The position numbers and the translations under genes were made by a program. Under the pieces are notes generated by a model. The model was not told where the DNA came from. It saw nothing but the letters and a program-made list of their open reading frames with translations, and searched no databases. From Prorocentrum cordatum (lineage: Eukaryota; Sar; Dinophyceae; Prorocentrales; Prorocentraceae), in NCBI GenBank assembly GCA_963575745.1, contig CAUYUJ010010402.1, positions 202,275-266,274 on the forward strand: a stretch of 64,000 bases of DNA, read 5' to 3'. Below are positions 9,722-19,412 of the stretch, in pieces (within the stretch, counting starts at the first letter, position 1; each line of letters starts with the position of its first letter).

Positions 9722-11053
9722 CTCCCTGATATGCATCCGCAAGAACCGGATCGCCGGGAGCAGCGCGTAGCGGCGGGCCCTCAACTCGTACTCCACGAAC
9801 CTGTTGCGGATGTCCTCGGGGGTCCTGGTCACCTTCGCGCGGTCGTCCGGCGCAGCACGCGGATCAACCACCGCGCGATGGCGTCGCCCGGCTTTGCTGA
9901 GCTCCCGCTCGACCGGCTCCATCTCGAGGCGCTCCCAGCGCTTCGCAACTTTGTCGCGGACCTCCTGCAAGTGCGCGCTCATTCTGCGCCACCACTGCTG
10001 CATCTTCACCACGCGCCGCGCGAACTGCTTCAGGGTCACGAAGGTGCGCCCAGCCACTCTCCATGCCTGCAGGCACGCTACGATGCAACTGGCCTGCGAC
10101 TGCTTCCGATGTCGGCGCATTTGGTACTGTAGCCGCGTGGCCACTTCGCTCAGCCTCACAAGGCCGCTGGGCGCCAAGTGCATTTCCTGGATGCTCTGGG
10201 ACTGCACCACGGCATTCTGAATGAAGCGGCTCGCATTCGGCCCGTGCATCCTGCTGAATGGCCCCGTCCTCGCCATGTACTCCATGCGCTCCTTGTCCGA
10301 CATCCTACGAACGCGGAGCTCCTCCAATAGCTGCCGGGCGAAGGCGCCGACGACGCAGGCTGTGGACCACTTCTCCAGCATCTGGTCCTTCCGCAGGTCG
10401 CGCCCGTCCTGCTGAAGCTTCGGCTGGTTCTTCCGGCGCATCGCTACGGCCCTCGCGCCTTGCTGAGTCTTCTGCTCCAGCTTCTTCTGGATGACATGGG
10501 CCCTGGCGTCCACGATGGTCACTCGGTTGGCCACGGCGAGCTCAATTCGCAAATCCTGCAGCTGAGCGTGCTTGTGCAGCTGAAGCTTCTTCGAGTCCAG
10601 GGACTGTCTTCTCAGGGCCTCCGGCGAAGCGTTGCGCAGAAGAATGTCCGTCTCCGGCTGCTTTTTCGGCGTCTTCGGGGGGCTCGGCTGCAGCGGCGGG
10701 AGGTCGGGTTCCGCCCTGCGGCCCATCTTGTAGGCCTCGAGGCGACCTCGCAACTGCTCTGCGTCCTCGCGCGACATGCCAGGGTCGCCCGCCCTGCCGC
10801 GCTGGAGCGCGAGCGGCGAGGGGCTGTTGCGCAGACCGCTGTTTCCTTTGGGGTCGAAGTTGTCCATGGTGCGCCTCAGCGCGGCGATCCTCTCCAGGGC
10901 ATCGTCCAGCAGGTCCGCAAAGCTGTCGCTGGTGGCGCCCCCCTTCCCGTGGTCGTCCACGGGTCGGCTGCCCTCCTTGCCCGAGACCGTCGAGCGCACG
11001 AGACTCGCCTCGCCCCTGCATTCCCCGAGCAGCCTGAGGAGGTCCTTTATCGG
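9722..11053 (-). CDS. Internal exon, basic helical protein with IQ-like segment
   Basis: Open for 444 codons on the minus strand without a start or stop of its own, so best read as an internal exon. A TAG at 11054-11056 lies just upstream in frame and ends an AG preceded by CACTCTTGCGCG, a possible acceptor. Downstream, GGGAG|GTCAAATT at 9722 is a possible donor, after which the frame enters low-complexity repeats. The peptide starts PIKDLLRLLGECRGEAS and is largely charged helix. The most distinctive stretch, about 300-380 residues in, has KMQQWWRRMSAHLQEVR, which resembles an IQ calmodulin-binding motif by pattern only. Composition is natural, not repeat-derived. Function unknown; the partner exons are not identified apart from the weak candidate at 11273-11736. 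Confidence 0.65.
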
Positions 11054-11126
11054 CTACGCGCAAGAGTGCCCACCAGCCACCGATTCTCCCGAGTCGATGG
11101 GAGGCGGGGGGCGGGGGTGGGGTTCG

Positions 11127-11272
11127 GTCGGGCGTGTCCTCCTACAGGGGGGATTCTGGACGGAAAAAAATTCTAAAAATATGCACAAAATGCGCAAACG
11201 TGCTCACAAAATCGTCCCCCGACTATTTCTTACTATTTGTAAATATTCCTCCTGTAGAGGGACGTGCCCGAC
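11127..11272 (-). mobile_element. Introner-like foldback element family 2, copy 1
   Basis: 146 bp with terminal inverted repeats GTCGGGCGTGTCCTCCTACA and TGTAGAGGGACGTGCCCGAC, AT-rich inside. On the minus strand it begins GTCGGGCACGTCCCTCTACA and ends with CCCCTGTAG followed by GAGGACACGCCCGAC, so a GT donor and an AG acceptor sit inside its two ends. It lies between two open minus-strand stretches (11273-11736 and 9722-11053), where an intron is required. Copy 2 is at 12834-12974 in the opposite orientation. No ORF of its own. Confidence 0.75.
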
Positions 11273-11736
11273 TTAAGAATAGCTCGACGGATTCCAAGCC
11301 ACACCCCCGCCGCCCGTCGAGTGGCCTGAATCGTTGATCGGCGAGAGTGGGGATCGGATTTCGCCGCCGAGTCCTGCTGAGACTGGGCGTTCAGCGCCTC
11401 GGCGCTGGTGGACACCCCGCCGAGAAGGCCACCGGTCTTGCTCCTGTGCAGCGCGCCCGTGCTCTGCGCGCGGAGGTGACCGGCGCCCTCGTGGACCGAC
11501 TTCATCTGGGGCAGGCTCGAGCTGCGGGCCATCTCGCGGCTCGTGGGGCTCGCGGGGCCTCTCCTCCTCAAGCCCGGTGTCCAGGTCTTGGAGCAGGGCG
11601 TCGAGGGCCACGCCGCGGCCCCGGGCGAAGACAAGTCAAGCAGCATGCCCACGCTCTTCGAGCTGGATGTCCAGGTCCGGGAACAGGCCGTCGAGGACAA
11701 CGGAGTGCCCCTGGGCGTAGAGAATTCGCGCATCAT
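11273..11736 (-). CDS. Possible exon upstream of the IQ-like exon
   Basis: Open minus-strand frame ending at the family 2 element. It contains SSLPQMKSVHEGAGHLRAQS and ends RAAGVWLGIRRAILK before the element. In an alternative frame there are two related peptides, VLDGLFPDLDIQLEERG and ALDALLQDLDTGLEEERP, which look like a duplicated acidic helix. The frame is therefore uncertain, and a short intron or a frameshift may separate the two. Function unknown. Confidence 0.35.
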
Positions 11737-11859
11737 GCTTGCCCGGCACGGCGGGACCCTCAGTCTACACTGCCATGGCGGGCAAGACCTGGGCCCGCAA
11801 GCTTCGCCTGGGACGAATTGACTACGGAAAGCGACGGACTACAAGTGGACAAAGCGGAG

Positions 11860-12090
11860 AGCGGGGGAGAGCGGAGGAGGAGGAAAAGGAGGAGGAGGAG
11901 GAAGAAGAAGAAGACGAAGGAGGTGCATTGGATAGTGGGGAGAAGGGAGGAGAAGGAGGAGGAGGAGGAGGAGGAGGAGGAGGACAAGGAGAAGAAGAAG
12001 GAGAGACGTCAGATAAGGGGTGGGGGACAAGGGAGGAAGAGGAGGAGGAGGAGGACGAGGAGGAGGAGGGAGGAGGGGAGGGAGGATTTA
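11860..12090. repeat. (GGA)n microsatellite
   Basis: GGAGGA and AAGAAG tracts giving acidic apparent ORFs; not coding. The following 12091-12240 is unique spacer. Confidence 0.85.
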
Positions 12091-12254
12091 CATAACATTC
12101 ACGGCGCCTTGCAGGGGAGGAAACATCGAGCTGGGAGCAGCGATACACCGCCGACAGATCGGCGATGGACCCCCAATAGCAGATACGCACGTTCCTAGGC
12201 AGGGTGGCATTCGGCCCACTGGTGCCGATCAATGGGCGATGGGGGGTCGATGCA

Positions 12255-12680
12255 TCCCCCCTGAACCTCCTCCTCCTCCTCGCTCATCTTCCTCGCTCCT
12301 CGCTCCTCGCTCCTCGCTCCTCGCTCCTCCTCCTCCTCCTCCNNNNNNNNNNNNNNNNNNNNNNNNNNNNNNNNNNNNNNNNNNNNNNNNNNNNNNNNNN
12401 NNNNNNNNNNNNNNNNNNNNNNNNNNNNNNNNNNNNNNNNNNCCCTCTCTCCCCCCCCCCTTCGCCGCGCTCCTCCCTCCCCCCCTTCACCTCCCTCTCT
12501 CCTTCCTCCCCCCCCTTCCCTTCCCTCCTCCCTTCACCTCCCTCTCTCTTTCCTCCCCCTTCCCTTCCCTTCCCTCCTCCCTTCACCTCCCTTCCCTTCC
12601 CTTCCTCTCCCTTCCCCCTTCACCTCCCTCTCTCCTTCCTCCCTTCCCTTCCCTCCTCCCTTCCGTCCCTCCGCACCTCC
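12255..12680. repeat. CTC / CCTTCC pyrimidine tract enclosing an assembly gap
   Basis: CTCCTC and CTCGCTC words run to 12342. Exactly 100 N follow (12343-12442), the usual placeholder for a gap of unknown size. CCCTTCCCTTCACCTCC words run to 12680. The gap was presumably caused by the repeat. Confidence 0.95.
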
Positions 12681-12833
12681 CCTCCAGCCTCTGGTGCCGC
12701 CGCACTCCGCCGCCTCTTCGAGCAGGGGGTGCCCAGTTTTGTCCGGCCGCGCGGACGGCCGCCACCGCGCCCGGGCCGCCGCCCTCGCAGGCGAACCACC
12801 TCCCCCAGTGCTCGCCCGTCGCGTTAGCCTTGA

Positions 12834-12974
12834 GTCGGGCGTGTCCCTTTACAGGAGGGAATATTCGAAACTAGTCAAACACTTTTTCGATTCCTTTTGT
12901 GAATTATATTCTTGATTTGTTTCCCTGTATTTCAGTTTTCGCCCAAAATCCGCCTGTAGGAGGACACGCCCGAC
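12834..12974 (+). mobile_element. Introner-like foldback element family 2, copy 2
   Basis: 141 bp with ends GTCGGGCGTGTCCCTTTACA and TAGGAGGACACGCCCGAC. The interior is AT-rich and includes GTTTCCCTGTATTTCAG, a good 3' splice-site-like sequence. It shares both ends with copy 1 (11127-11272, opposite strand) but little of the middle. No coding sequence flanks it convincingly. Confidence 0.75.
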
Positions 12975-13199
12975 CCAACGTTATCCGCACATGCACCCAG
13001 CGGCGTCGGCTTTGAGGGCGCGAAGGTACAAGCGCGGTTCGAGCTTCTCTCCCCCCCTTCTGCCCCACTTCTTCTTGTTATTTCGGCGACGTGGCTACCG
13101 TAGCCACCTACGCTGCAAACGAGAATATACATGAAATTGCTCGACGCGGAGATCCCCATATGTGCATATCTCATGCTCCTGTCACGTTTCGTTGAGGAA

Positions 13200-13492
13200 T
13201 TAGTCGAGGTAGTTTGTGTTTGTGAGTGCATTTGAGGGCTGGTGGGCCTGAGTGTGAGTCAGCCTGAGTGTGAGTTGGTAGTGGTGTGGGTGAGTCTGAG
13301 TATGAGCGAGTCTAATAATGAGCGAGTAAGTATGTGTCAGTCTGAGTATGATCGCATCTGAGTATGAGCCAGTCTGAATATGATGAGAGGTGCGGATGAG
13401 TAATTCCGAGTGCGAATGAATATGTCCGAGTGGGGAAAAAGTGAGAGGAGGTGAGTCAGTGAGTGAGTGAGTGAGTGAGTGAGTCAGGAGCA
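13200..13492. repeat. Decayed (GAGT)n array
   Basis: GAGTCTGAGTATGAGCGAG words, ending in pure GAGT from about 13460. The stretch before it (12975-13199) holds no recognised gene. Confidence 0.8.
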
Positions 13493-13559
13493 CGCAAGTT
13501 CAAAGAACACTTGTTCGGGTGCAGAATCATGCAAGTCGCATGGTTATATCCTTCGATCT

Positions 13560-14265
13560 GGGCGCAAATCCTGAAGTGTCCTCACCCGTGGCGGCTCCGC
13601 CTTGGGGTGCCCCGCTGCCACGCGTTCAATCACGGTGGGCATTGGACCGCAAGGAAAGAAGACCAGGGGTGCCCAGGTGCCACGCTTGCTAATTGCGTTG
13701 ACCAGTGGGCCACCCAGCGAGAAACACGGGGGGCAGAAGCAAGCAGCCCGCTCGAGACATCTCCACAACCTGCTCTGAAAGCAAAAGCTGTTGGGCACCA
13801 ACGCAAGCACACCGCCTGAGACATCCCCACAATCTGGGCGCGAAAGGGCCTGTGCAACTACCCCTGGCGGCTCCCATTGGAGTGCCGAAGCCAGCGCTTC
13901 GCTCTGGACGCCCGAAATGGGCACGGAAAGAATGGGCACTATGCCCAACAGCACTTCCTGTTCATTTGGCCGCCGCGGCCCGTGTCCATTCGAGACAGAA
14001 GGCCGCCTGCCCAACAGCGGCCGCAGTTGGTTTGGGACAACATTTGTTGTTGGGCATCGTTTCCATTCTTTCCGTGCCCATTTCGGGCGTCCATTCGGGA
14101 GAACCCTCCAAAACGTCGTCCCCAGACCCCCCCAGGCCCTCCAAGATGGCCTGGAAGAGACCCCCCCCGAAATGAGACCCCCCTCCCTTTATTACGAAAT
14201 CTGGAGTACCCCTGGCGGCTCCCATTGGAGTGCCGAAGCCAGCGCTTCGCCCGAGACATCCTCGC
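13560..14265. repeat. GAGACATCC-type degenerate repeats, copy set 1
   Basis: Units of about 60-75 bp contain CGAGACATC-CCACAA-CTG, GAAAGC and GCTGTTGGGCACC. They are the same family as 15880-16860. A 41-bp direct repeat starting CCCCTGGCGGCTCCCATTGG occurs at 13861 and 14209 and brackets the foldback at 13906-14092. Confidence 0.65.
13906..14092. mobile_element. Foldback element family 5
   Basis: 187 bp. Arms of about 45 bp read GGACGCCCGAAATGGGCACG on the left and CGTGCCCATTTCGGGCGTCC on the right and are almost identical; inner GCCCAACAGC-type repeats extend the pairing. It lies between two copies of the CCCCTGGCGGCTCCCATTGG block. No ORF. Confidence 0.75.
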
Positions 14266-14349
14266 AACCTTCTCTGCACATTATTCACTGCGCCTGGATC
14301 CCCATTTGTGCCTCCATTTGCATGGGCCATTCCGCCGTGAGTGCAAGGG

Positions 14350-14455
14350 CTTTCCTCCTCCCCTCCTTCCCCTTCCTCCTCCTCCTCCTCCTCCTCCTCC
14401 TCCTCCTCTTCCTCCTCCTCCTCCTCCTCGTCCTTCTTCTCTTTCTACTATTGAC
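14350..14455. repeat. (CTC)n microsatellite
   Basis: CTC tracts with short interruptions. 14456-14754 after it contains no recognised gene. Confidence 0.85.
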
Positions 14456-14754
14456 AGGCTGGGCGTGCATTTATTGCGAATGCGTTGGGGTTTGAATGAG
14501 TCTTAGCAGTACGACTGGACCTATGCCCATGATCCTGGGTATGTGTAAGTGTATGATGATGAGTGTCTGCGCGGCACTTGCCTGAGCATGACGGAGCGCG
14601 ACTGAGTAGAATGTGTTATGCGATCCTTACCTTCATGATGAGATACGGGATATGGGTTGCTCATGCAAACGCCGCGCGAATCTCTTGCGCTTTGTTGTCT
14701 GGCCCAGAAGATTTCACGCAGCTGCTGGACCGTTAAACAGCCAACCACGCCACG

Positions 14755-15840
14755 GAGAGGATAGGCCCAATCTATAGGAACATTCGCAAATCACGTAAGG
14801 ACACAATCAAGGAGCAACATGTAGAAACATACGTAAACAAACAAAATATTCGTGCCCCAGGATCGGCCCAAACTATAGGAACACTCGGAAAACACGCAAG
14901 ACTGGATCCACAGGGCAGGGGCAATCTATAGGAACAGACGTAAACCACCAAGGGTCTGTGCCCCAGGATATGCCCAATCTATAGGAACACACGTGACGCA
15001 CTTAGGACTGGAGCCACAGGAGAGGGGCAACATATGCGGGAACGCGTAAAGCACAGAAAGGATTCGCGCTTCAGGTGCGGTCCAATTTATGGGAACACGT
15101 ACAGCTCATATGATTGGAACAGGTTTTGTGGCCTCCTGTGGTTTTTTTTTTTTTTATGTCTATTTCCACCTTTTTTTTTTCTATTTTTTTTTTTTTTTTT
15201 TTTCCTTTTTTCTTTTCGCCTGTGGCGTTCTGGAGCCTCTTGGAACCTTTTTGGGCCTCCCGGTGCCTCCTGGGGCCTCCTGGGGCTTCCTGCGGTTTCC
15301 TGGGGCGTCCTTAAGCCTCCTGGGACCTCTTGGAACATCTTGTGCCCCCCTGGGGCCTCCTGATGCTTTCTTGGTCCTCCTGGAGCCTCCTGGGGCCTCC
15401 AGAGGAAGATACGTGCACCAGTATCTGCCCGATTTATAGGAACATGTGTAAACACACAGGGCTGGAGCCACAGGAGACTGGCCGCTTAGAGGGCATACTC
15501 ACAACACGAAGGATTCAGTGGACGCCCACTCTGTAGGAAAACGCGAACAACACATTGGATTGGACCCACAGGAGAGGAGGGCAACATCTGTATGAGCATA
15601 TGTAACCCATATGATTGTAACAACTCTTGTGGCCTCCTGGGGAGTTGGTGTCGCCTCCTGATGCCTCCTGGGGTCTCCTGGTGCCTGTGGCGTCATGTGG
15701 CCCCCTGGTGCCTTCTGGAGCCTCTTGTGGCCTTTTGGAGAGGATTCGTGCCCCAAGAAGGGCCTGATCGGCATGACCAAACGTTATTCACAAAGGGCTC
15801 GTGCCCCAGCAGAGGCCAAGCCTGTAAGAGCATGCGTAAA
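14755..15840. repeat. 65-75-bp CTATAGGAACA tandem repeats with T-rich and CCTCCTGG inserts
   Basis: Units share GCCCAATCTATAGGAACA, CGTAAA and TGGAGCCACAGGAGAGG-type words at 14755-15115, about 15410-15610 and, weakly, 15740-15840. Between them are a T-rich stretch (15140-15230) and degenerate GGGGCCTCCTGG repeats (15230-15405 and 15640-15740). No gene. Confidence 0.7.
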
Positions 15841-15879
15841 CTATCTAGGTTACGGCCTGATCGCAGGCGAGTCTGGCAA

Positions 15880-16860
15880 CCGACGCATGCAACTCGTTCG
15901 ATGCATCCTCGCAATCTGCCCTTCCCCCCCCCGAGATGCGAGCGCCAGCGCCTCGCCCGAGACATCCTCAAACCCTGCTCCGAAAGTGGATGGTGTTGGG
16001 GCTGTAAAGCAGGCAGGCGCTTCGAGACACCCCGCCATCTGAGCTCTTGGCGGTGCTGAAGCCGACGCCTCGCCCGAGACATCCTCAGAATCTGCTCTGA
16101 ACGCGGACGGGCCCTGCCACCAAAGCAGGCCAGCTGCCCGAGGCATCCTCACACTCTGCACGCCCCCCCCCAGGGTGCTGAAGCCGGCGCCTCGCCCGAG
16201 ACGTCCTCACACCCTGCTCCGAGCGCGGAAGACGTTGAGGGCGCAACCAGGCAAAGCGTTTGAGGCATCACCGCGAACTGGGCGTGACCGGGCCAGCGAG
16301 GTACACACCTGCCCCCCCCCTTTTTGGGGGTCGCGAGAACCAGCGCCTCGCCAAAGGGTGGCGCAGATAGGCAAACCGCCTGCGACGTCCCCACAGTTTC
16401 AGCGTGATTGGCCCCGTGCAGTGCCCTCTGGCCGCTCCCCATTGCGGAGTTGTGGAAACATCGTTTCGCCCGAGGCACCCTCACAACCTGTTCCGAAGCC
16501 ATGGGATGTCAGGCATCCAAGCATCGGCGGCGGGCCCAGGGGGGAAATGAGAAGGAGCAGGCCTTATCAGAAGGCCGCGGGACTTCTTAGAAGTCCGGGG
16601 GACTTCTGAGAGGTCTCCTTAGCTTATTTCGAATACAGACTGAACTTCTCAGAAGCCCTCTCAGAAGTCCGGAAACTTCTCAGAAGCCTCGGAAGTCCCG
16701 CCCCTTCTCATTTCCCCCCCGCGCCCGCCGCCGAAAACAGGCACACCGCCCGAGACATCGCCACGCTGGGCGCGGCCGGATTCGTGCACTGCCCCTTCTG
16801 GCCCGCCCTCCCTAGGGGTGCGAAAGCCAACGCCTCGCCCGAGACATCCTCACCATCTGT
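15880..16860. repeat. GCCTCGCCCGAGACATCCTC repeats, copy set 2
   Basis: At least seven degenerate units of 60-130 bp contain GAAGCC-ACGCCTCGCCCGAG, ACATCCTCA and CTGCTC-GA. Same family as 13560-14265. A separate foldback at 16525-16733 interrupts it. Confidence 0.7.
16525..16733. mobile_element. Foldback element family 6
   Basis: 209 bp. The left arm contains GGGGGGAAATGAGAAGGAGC and the right arm CCCCTTCTCATTTCCCCCC, bordered by CGGCGGCGGGC / GCCCGCCGCCG. The interior holds several CTTCTCAGAAGTCC / GGACTTCTGAGAG words that pair with each other. No ORF. Confidence 0.7.
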
Positions 16861-16891
16861 TCCGAAAGCAGAGGATGTGGGGGGGGGGCGG

Positions 16892-16892
<1 letters not shown>

Positions 16893-16975
<83 letters not shown>

Positions 16976-17100
16976 CATCCTCATCCTCATCCTCATCCTC
17001 ATCATCACCATCATCGCCCCCATCGCCATCATCATCATCGTCGTCGTGATCGCGATCGCCGTCATCATCATCGCCCTCACCATCGTCACCATCATCGCCA
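16893..17100. repeat. (CAT)n microsatellite
   Basis: Pure ATC/CAT for about 85 bp, then CATCCT and CATCGC variants. It yields His-, Ile- or Asp-only peptides in the respective frames; not coding. Confidence 0.9.
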
Positions 17101-17159
17101 TCAGCCTCGGCATCAGCTTCGGCAGAGGGCTCGACTGCAGAGGGCCCCAAGAAAACTCC

Positions 17160-17520
17160 AGGAGAGGAGGGGGCCCGAACGACTCACACCAGGAGGGGCC
17201 CGAACGACTCACACCAGGAGGGGCCCGACCGACTCACACCAGGACGATGGGGCCCGAACGACTCACACCACGAGGAGCCCGAACGACTCACACCAGGAGG
17301 GGCCCGAACGACTCACACCAGGACGAGGGGCCCGAACGACTCACACCACGAGGAGCCCGAACGACTCACACCAGGAAGAGGGCACCGAACGATTCACCCC
17401 ACGAGGGGCCCGAACGACTCACACAAGGAGGAGGAGCCCGAACGACTCACAACAACGATGAGGGGCCCGAACGATTCATACCAGGAGGGGGTGCCCGAAC
17501 GACTCACACCACGAGGGGGG
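17160..17520. repeat. 24-27-bp GGGGCCCGAACGACTCACAC repeat, about 14 copies
   Basis: Units read GGCCCGAACGACTCACACCA plus AGGAG or CGAGG, with a few substitutions and length variants. Confidence 0.9.
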
Positions 17521-17549
17521 GCTCTCGCCCCTTACCCCCTCGCCCCTAG

Positions 17550-17800
17550 CTCCCTATGGGGCCACGAAGCGTGTGAGGGGTGTGCCGAAATGGGTGCGGT
17601 GGGCGCATGGGGGCGCAGCCACTGGGGCCTTTGCTGGAGCTCCCTATGGGGCAACGAAACGTGTGAGGGGTGTGCCGAAGTGGGCGCGGCGGGCGCATGG
17701 GAGCGCAGCCACTGGGGCCTTCGCTGGAGCTCCCTATGGGGTCACGAAGCGTGCGAGGGGTGTGCCGAAATTGGTGCGGTGGGCGCATGGGAGCGCCCCT
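17550..17800 (+). repeat. 90-bp satellite, array 1 (about 3 copies)
   Basis: Units contain CACGAAGCGTGTGAGGGG, TGTGCCGAA, GGGCGCATGGGAGCGCAGCC and TGGAGCTCCCTATGGGG. The same satellite returns in reverse orientation at 19413-21665 and in this orientation at 23875-24985. Confidence 0.85.
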
Positions 17801-17999
17801 TTCCCGTACCGAGGCAGTGTCTTGCATTCCCTCCCCAGTCTTTAATAGGCACCTTGGCCTCGGGCCCTGCCCCGTGGACACGTCAGGCCCCCGACAAGAG
17901 AACCCCGCGACGACCCACAGAGCATCTTCAGAGAGCCACTAAAGAGGACCCCACATCCTTGGGGGCGCCCAACAACAAAACGGATTAGACGGAGCCCAT

Positions 18000-18770
18000 T
18001 GGCGTGCGAGTGTTGTCGCGCGTGCGTGCGTTTGTTTGTTTCGTGTTGGTGGGAGGGGTTCCTCGGGCGCTATCTTGGCCCCCCAAAGTACCCCATACGT
18101 ATAACACATTTGATACAACGGTTATTAGTATATATATAAATACATACATACATACATACATACACACCGACATACCGCAGGGGCTCAAACTTACACATCG
18201 TGGGCTAAGCGTGGAAAAAAAACGCCGCCTTGCGACGGGCTCCACAGTGGAGGAGGGAGGTGGAGGAGGAGGGCGCTCTCGCGGGCAGAGAGAACAGCGC
18301 CAATGGCCTTCGCAATGAAGATGTCCAGGCCGTAAGAGAGGCGGCGCAAGCGGGGGGGGGCGACCGCTCGATCTTAGCTTACCCTCTCCGTCCTCCTCAT
18401 CCTTCTCCCCCTCCTGATTTTCGTTCCTCCTCCACCTAGTGCCAAGTCGTGTCGGTTCCCTCTACCTCCTCTTCCTCCTCCCTACCAGTCTCCTCCTCCT
18501 CCTCTTCGCTTTCCTTGTTCAAGTATATCACGTCCCTCCTCCTCCTCCTCCTCCTCCTCCTCCTCTCCCCGATGCCCCTCGAATGTTCCCCATGCGTTCA
18601 AACCCTCATCCTCATTTTCGGACCGATGATCGTCTCACGCGTGTCCTGCCCGTCCCAAGTCAGTCGAAGTTGTCTTTTTGATTGAGCTCCTGATCCTCAG
18701 TCTCCACGTGATTCCCCCCTCCCGCCTCCTCCTGCTCCTCCTCCTCTACCTCCTACTCCTCTTCCTGACG
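18000..18770. repeat. Short microsatellites, (GTTT)n, (ATAC)n, (CTC)n
   Basis: GTGCGTTTGTTT at about 18025, CATACATACATA at 18140-18170, GGA/CTC tracts at 18240-18290 and 18440-18570, and CTCCTC at 18720-18765. The intervening sequence carries no recognisable gene. Confidence 0.7.
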
Positions 18771-18778
18771 CGCATCGT

Positions 18779-19045
18779 TGGTTCCAGAATCCATCGGAGC
18801 CACTGAAATTGGAACCGCGCTGCGGGATCTACCTCATCCTCCTCCTCCTCCTCATCCTCCTCCTCCTCCTCCTCTTCACGATTTATTCGCCCCAGTCTGT
18901 CTTCAGGCTCCCAGGGTCTTGCAATGCAAACTGCTACGACCAGTTCCTCCTGGTGCTTGTGTTTTTTAGCGCACTTGTCAATGAGGGCGTCATTGACAGA
19001 CCAACGATATTGAACGCCAAACGTCTCGAAGCTCAAAGCTGGCCC
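18779..19045 (-). CDS. Possible exon, unknown acidic protein
   Basis: Within a longer open minus-strand frame, this stretch alone is non-repetitive. It reads FETFGVQYRWSVNDALIDKC, then KKHKHQEELVVAVCIARPW and PEDRLGRINR, followed by an acidic run from a GGA tract and FQFQWLRWILEPTMRVRKRS before a stop. Upstream the frame dissolves into the degenerate CCATCTTGG repeat and then the 90-bp satellite, so the exon would start near 19040. No start, spliced-leader relic or homologue recognised. Confidence 0.3.
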
Positions 19046-19412
19046 ACGCCCCAACGAGGACGGTGGCAGCGATGGTGGGGTTGAGGACGCACGCGAAGTC
19101 GAAAAGCAACATGAAGTCGAAATGATACAGGCCATTTTGACAGGCCATCTTGGGGGGGGGCTCCTGGAACCCTCCTGGAGCATTCTTGGGGCCATCTTGG
19201 AGCAAGTGGCCTGTAAGATAGGGTGTAGAAGTAACCGCTCTATGAAGGTGGGACGGGGGAGAATGGATAAGGGGGAAGGGCGAGGGGGGTTCGGGTCGAG
19301 GGGGCAGGGAGAATGGGGGTCAGGTGCGAGGGGGCAGGGGGAGGGGCTGGTGCGGGGCGAGGGTGCAGGGGGGATGGGGGTAACGGGCGCGCGGGGGGGG
19401 GGGGAAGGGGGG

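Noticed and set aside
13200-13492. Telomere-like or functional tetranucleotide array
   Set aside because: GAGT words are decayed slippage repeats, not TTTAGGG or another telomere unit.
16784-17461. His-, Ile- or Asp-rich proteins
   Set aside because: Translation of a (CAT)n microsatellite and the 24-27-bp repeat.
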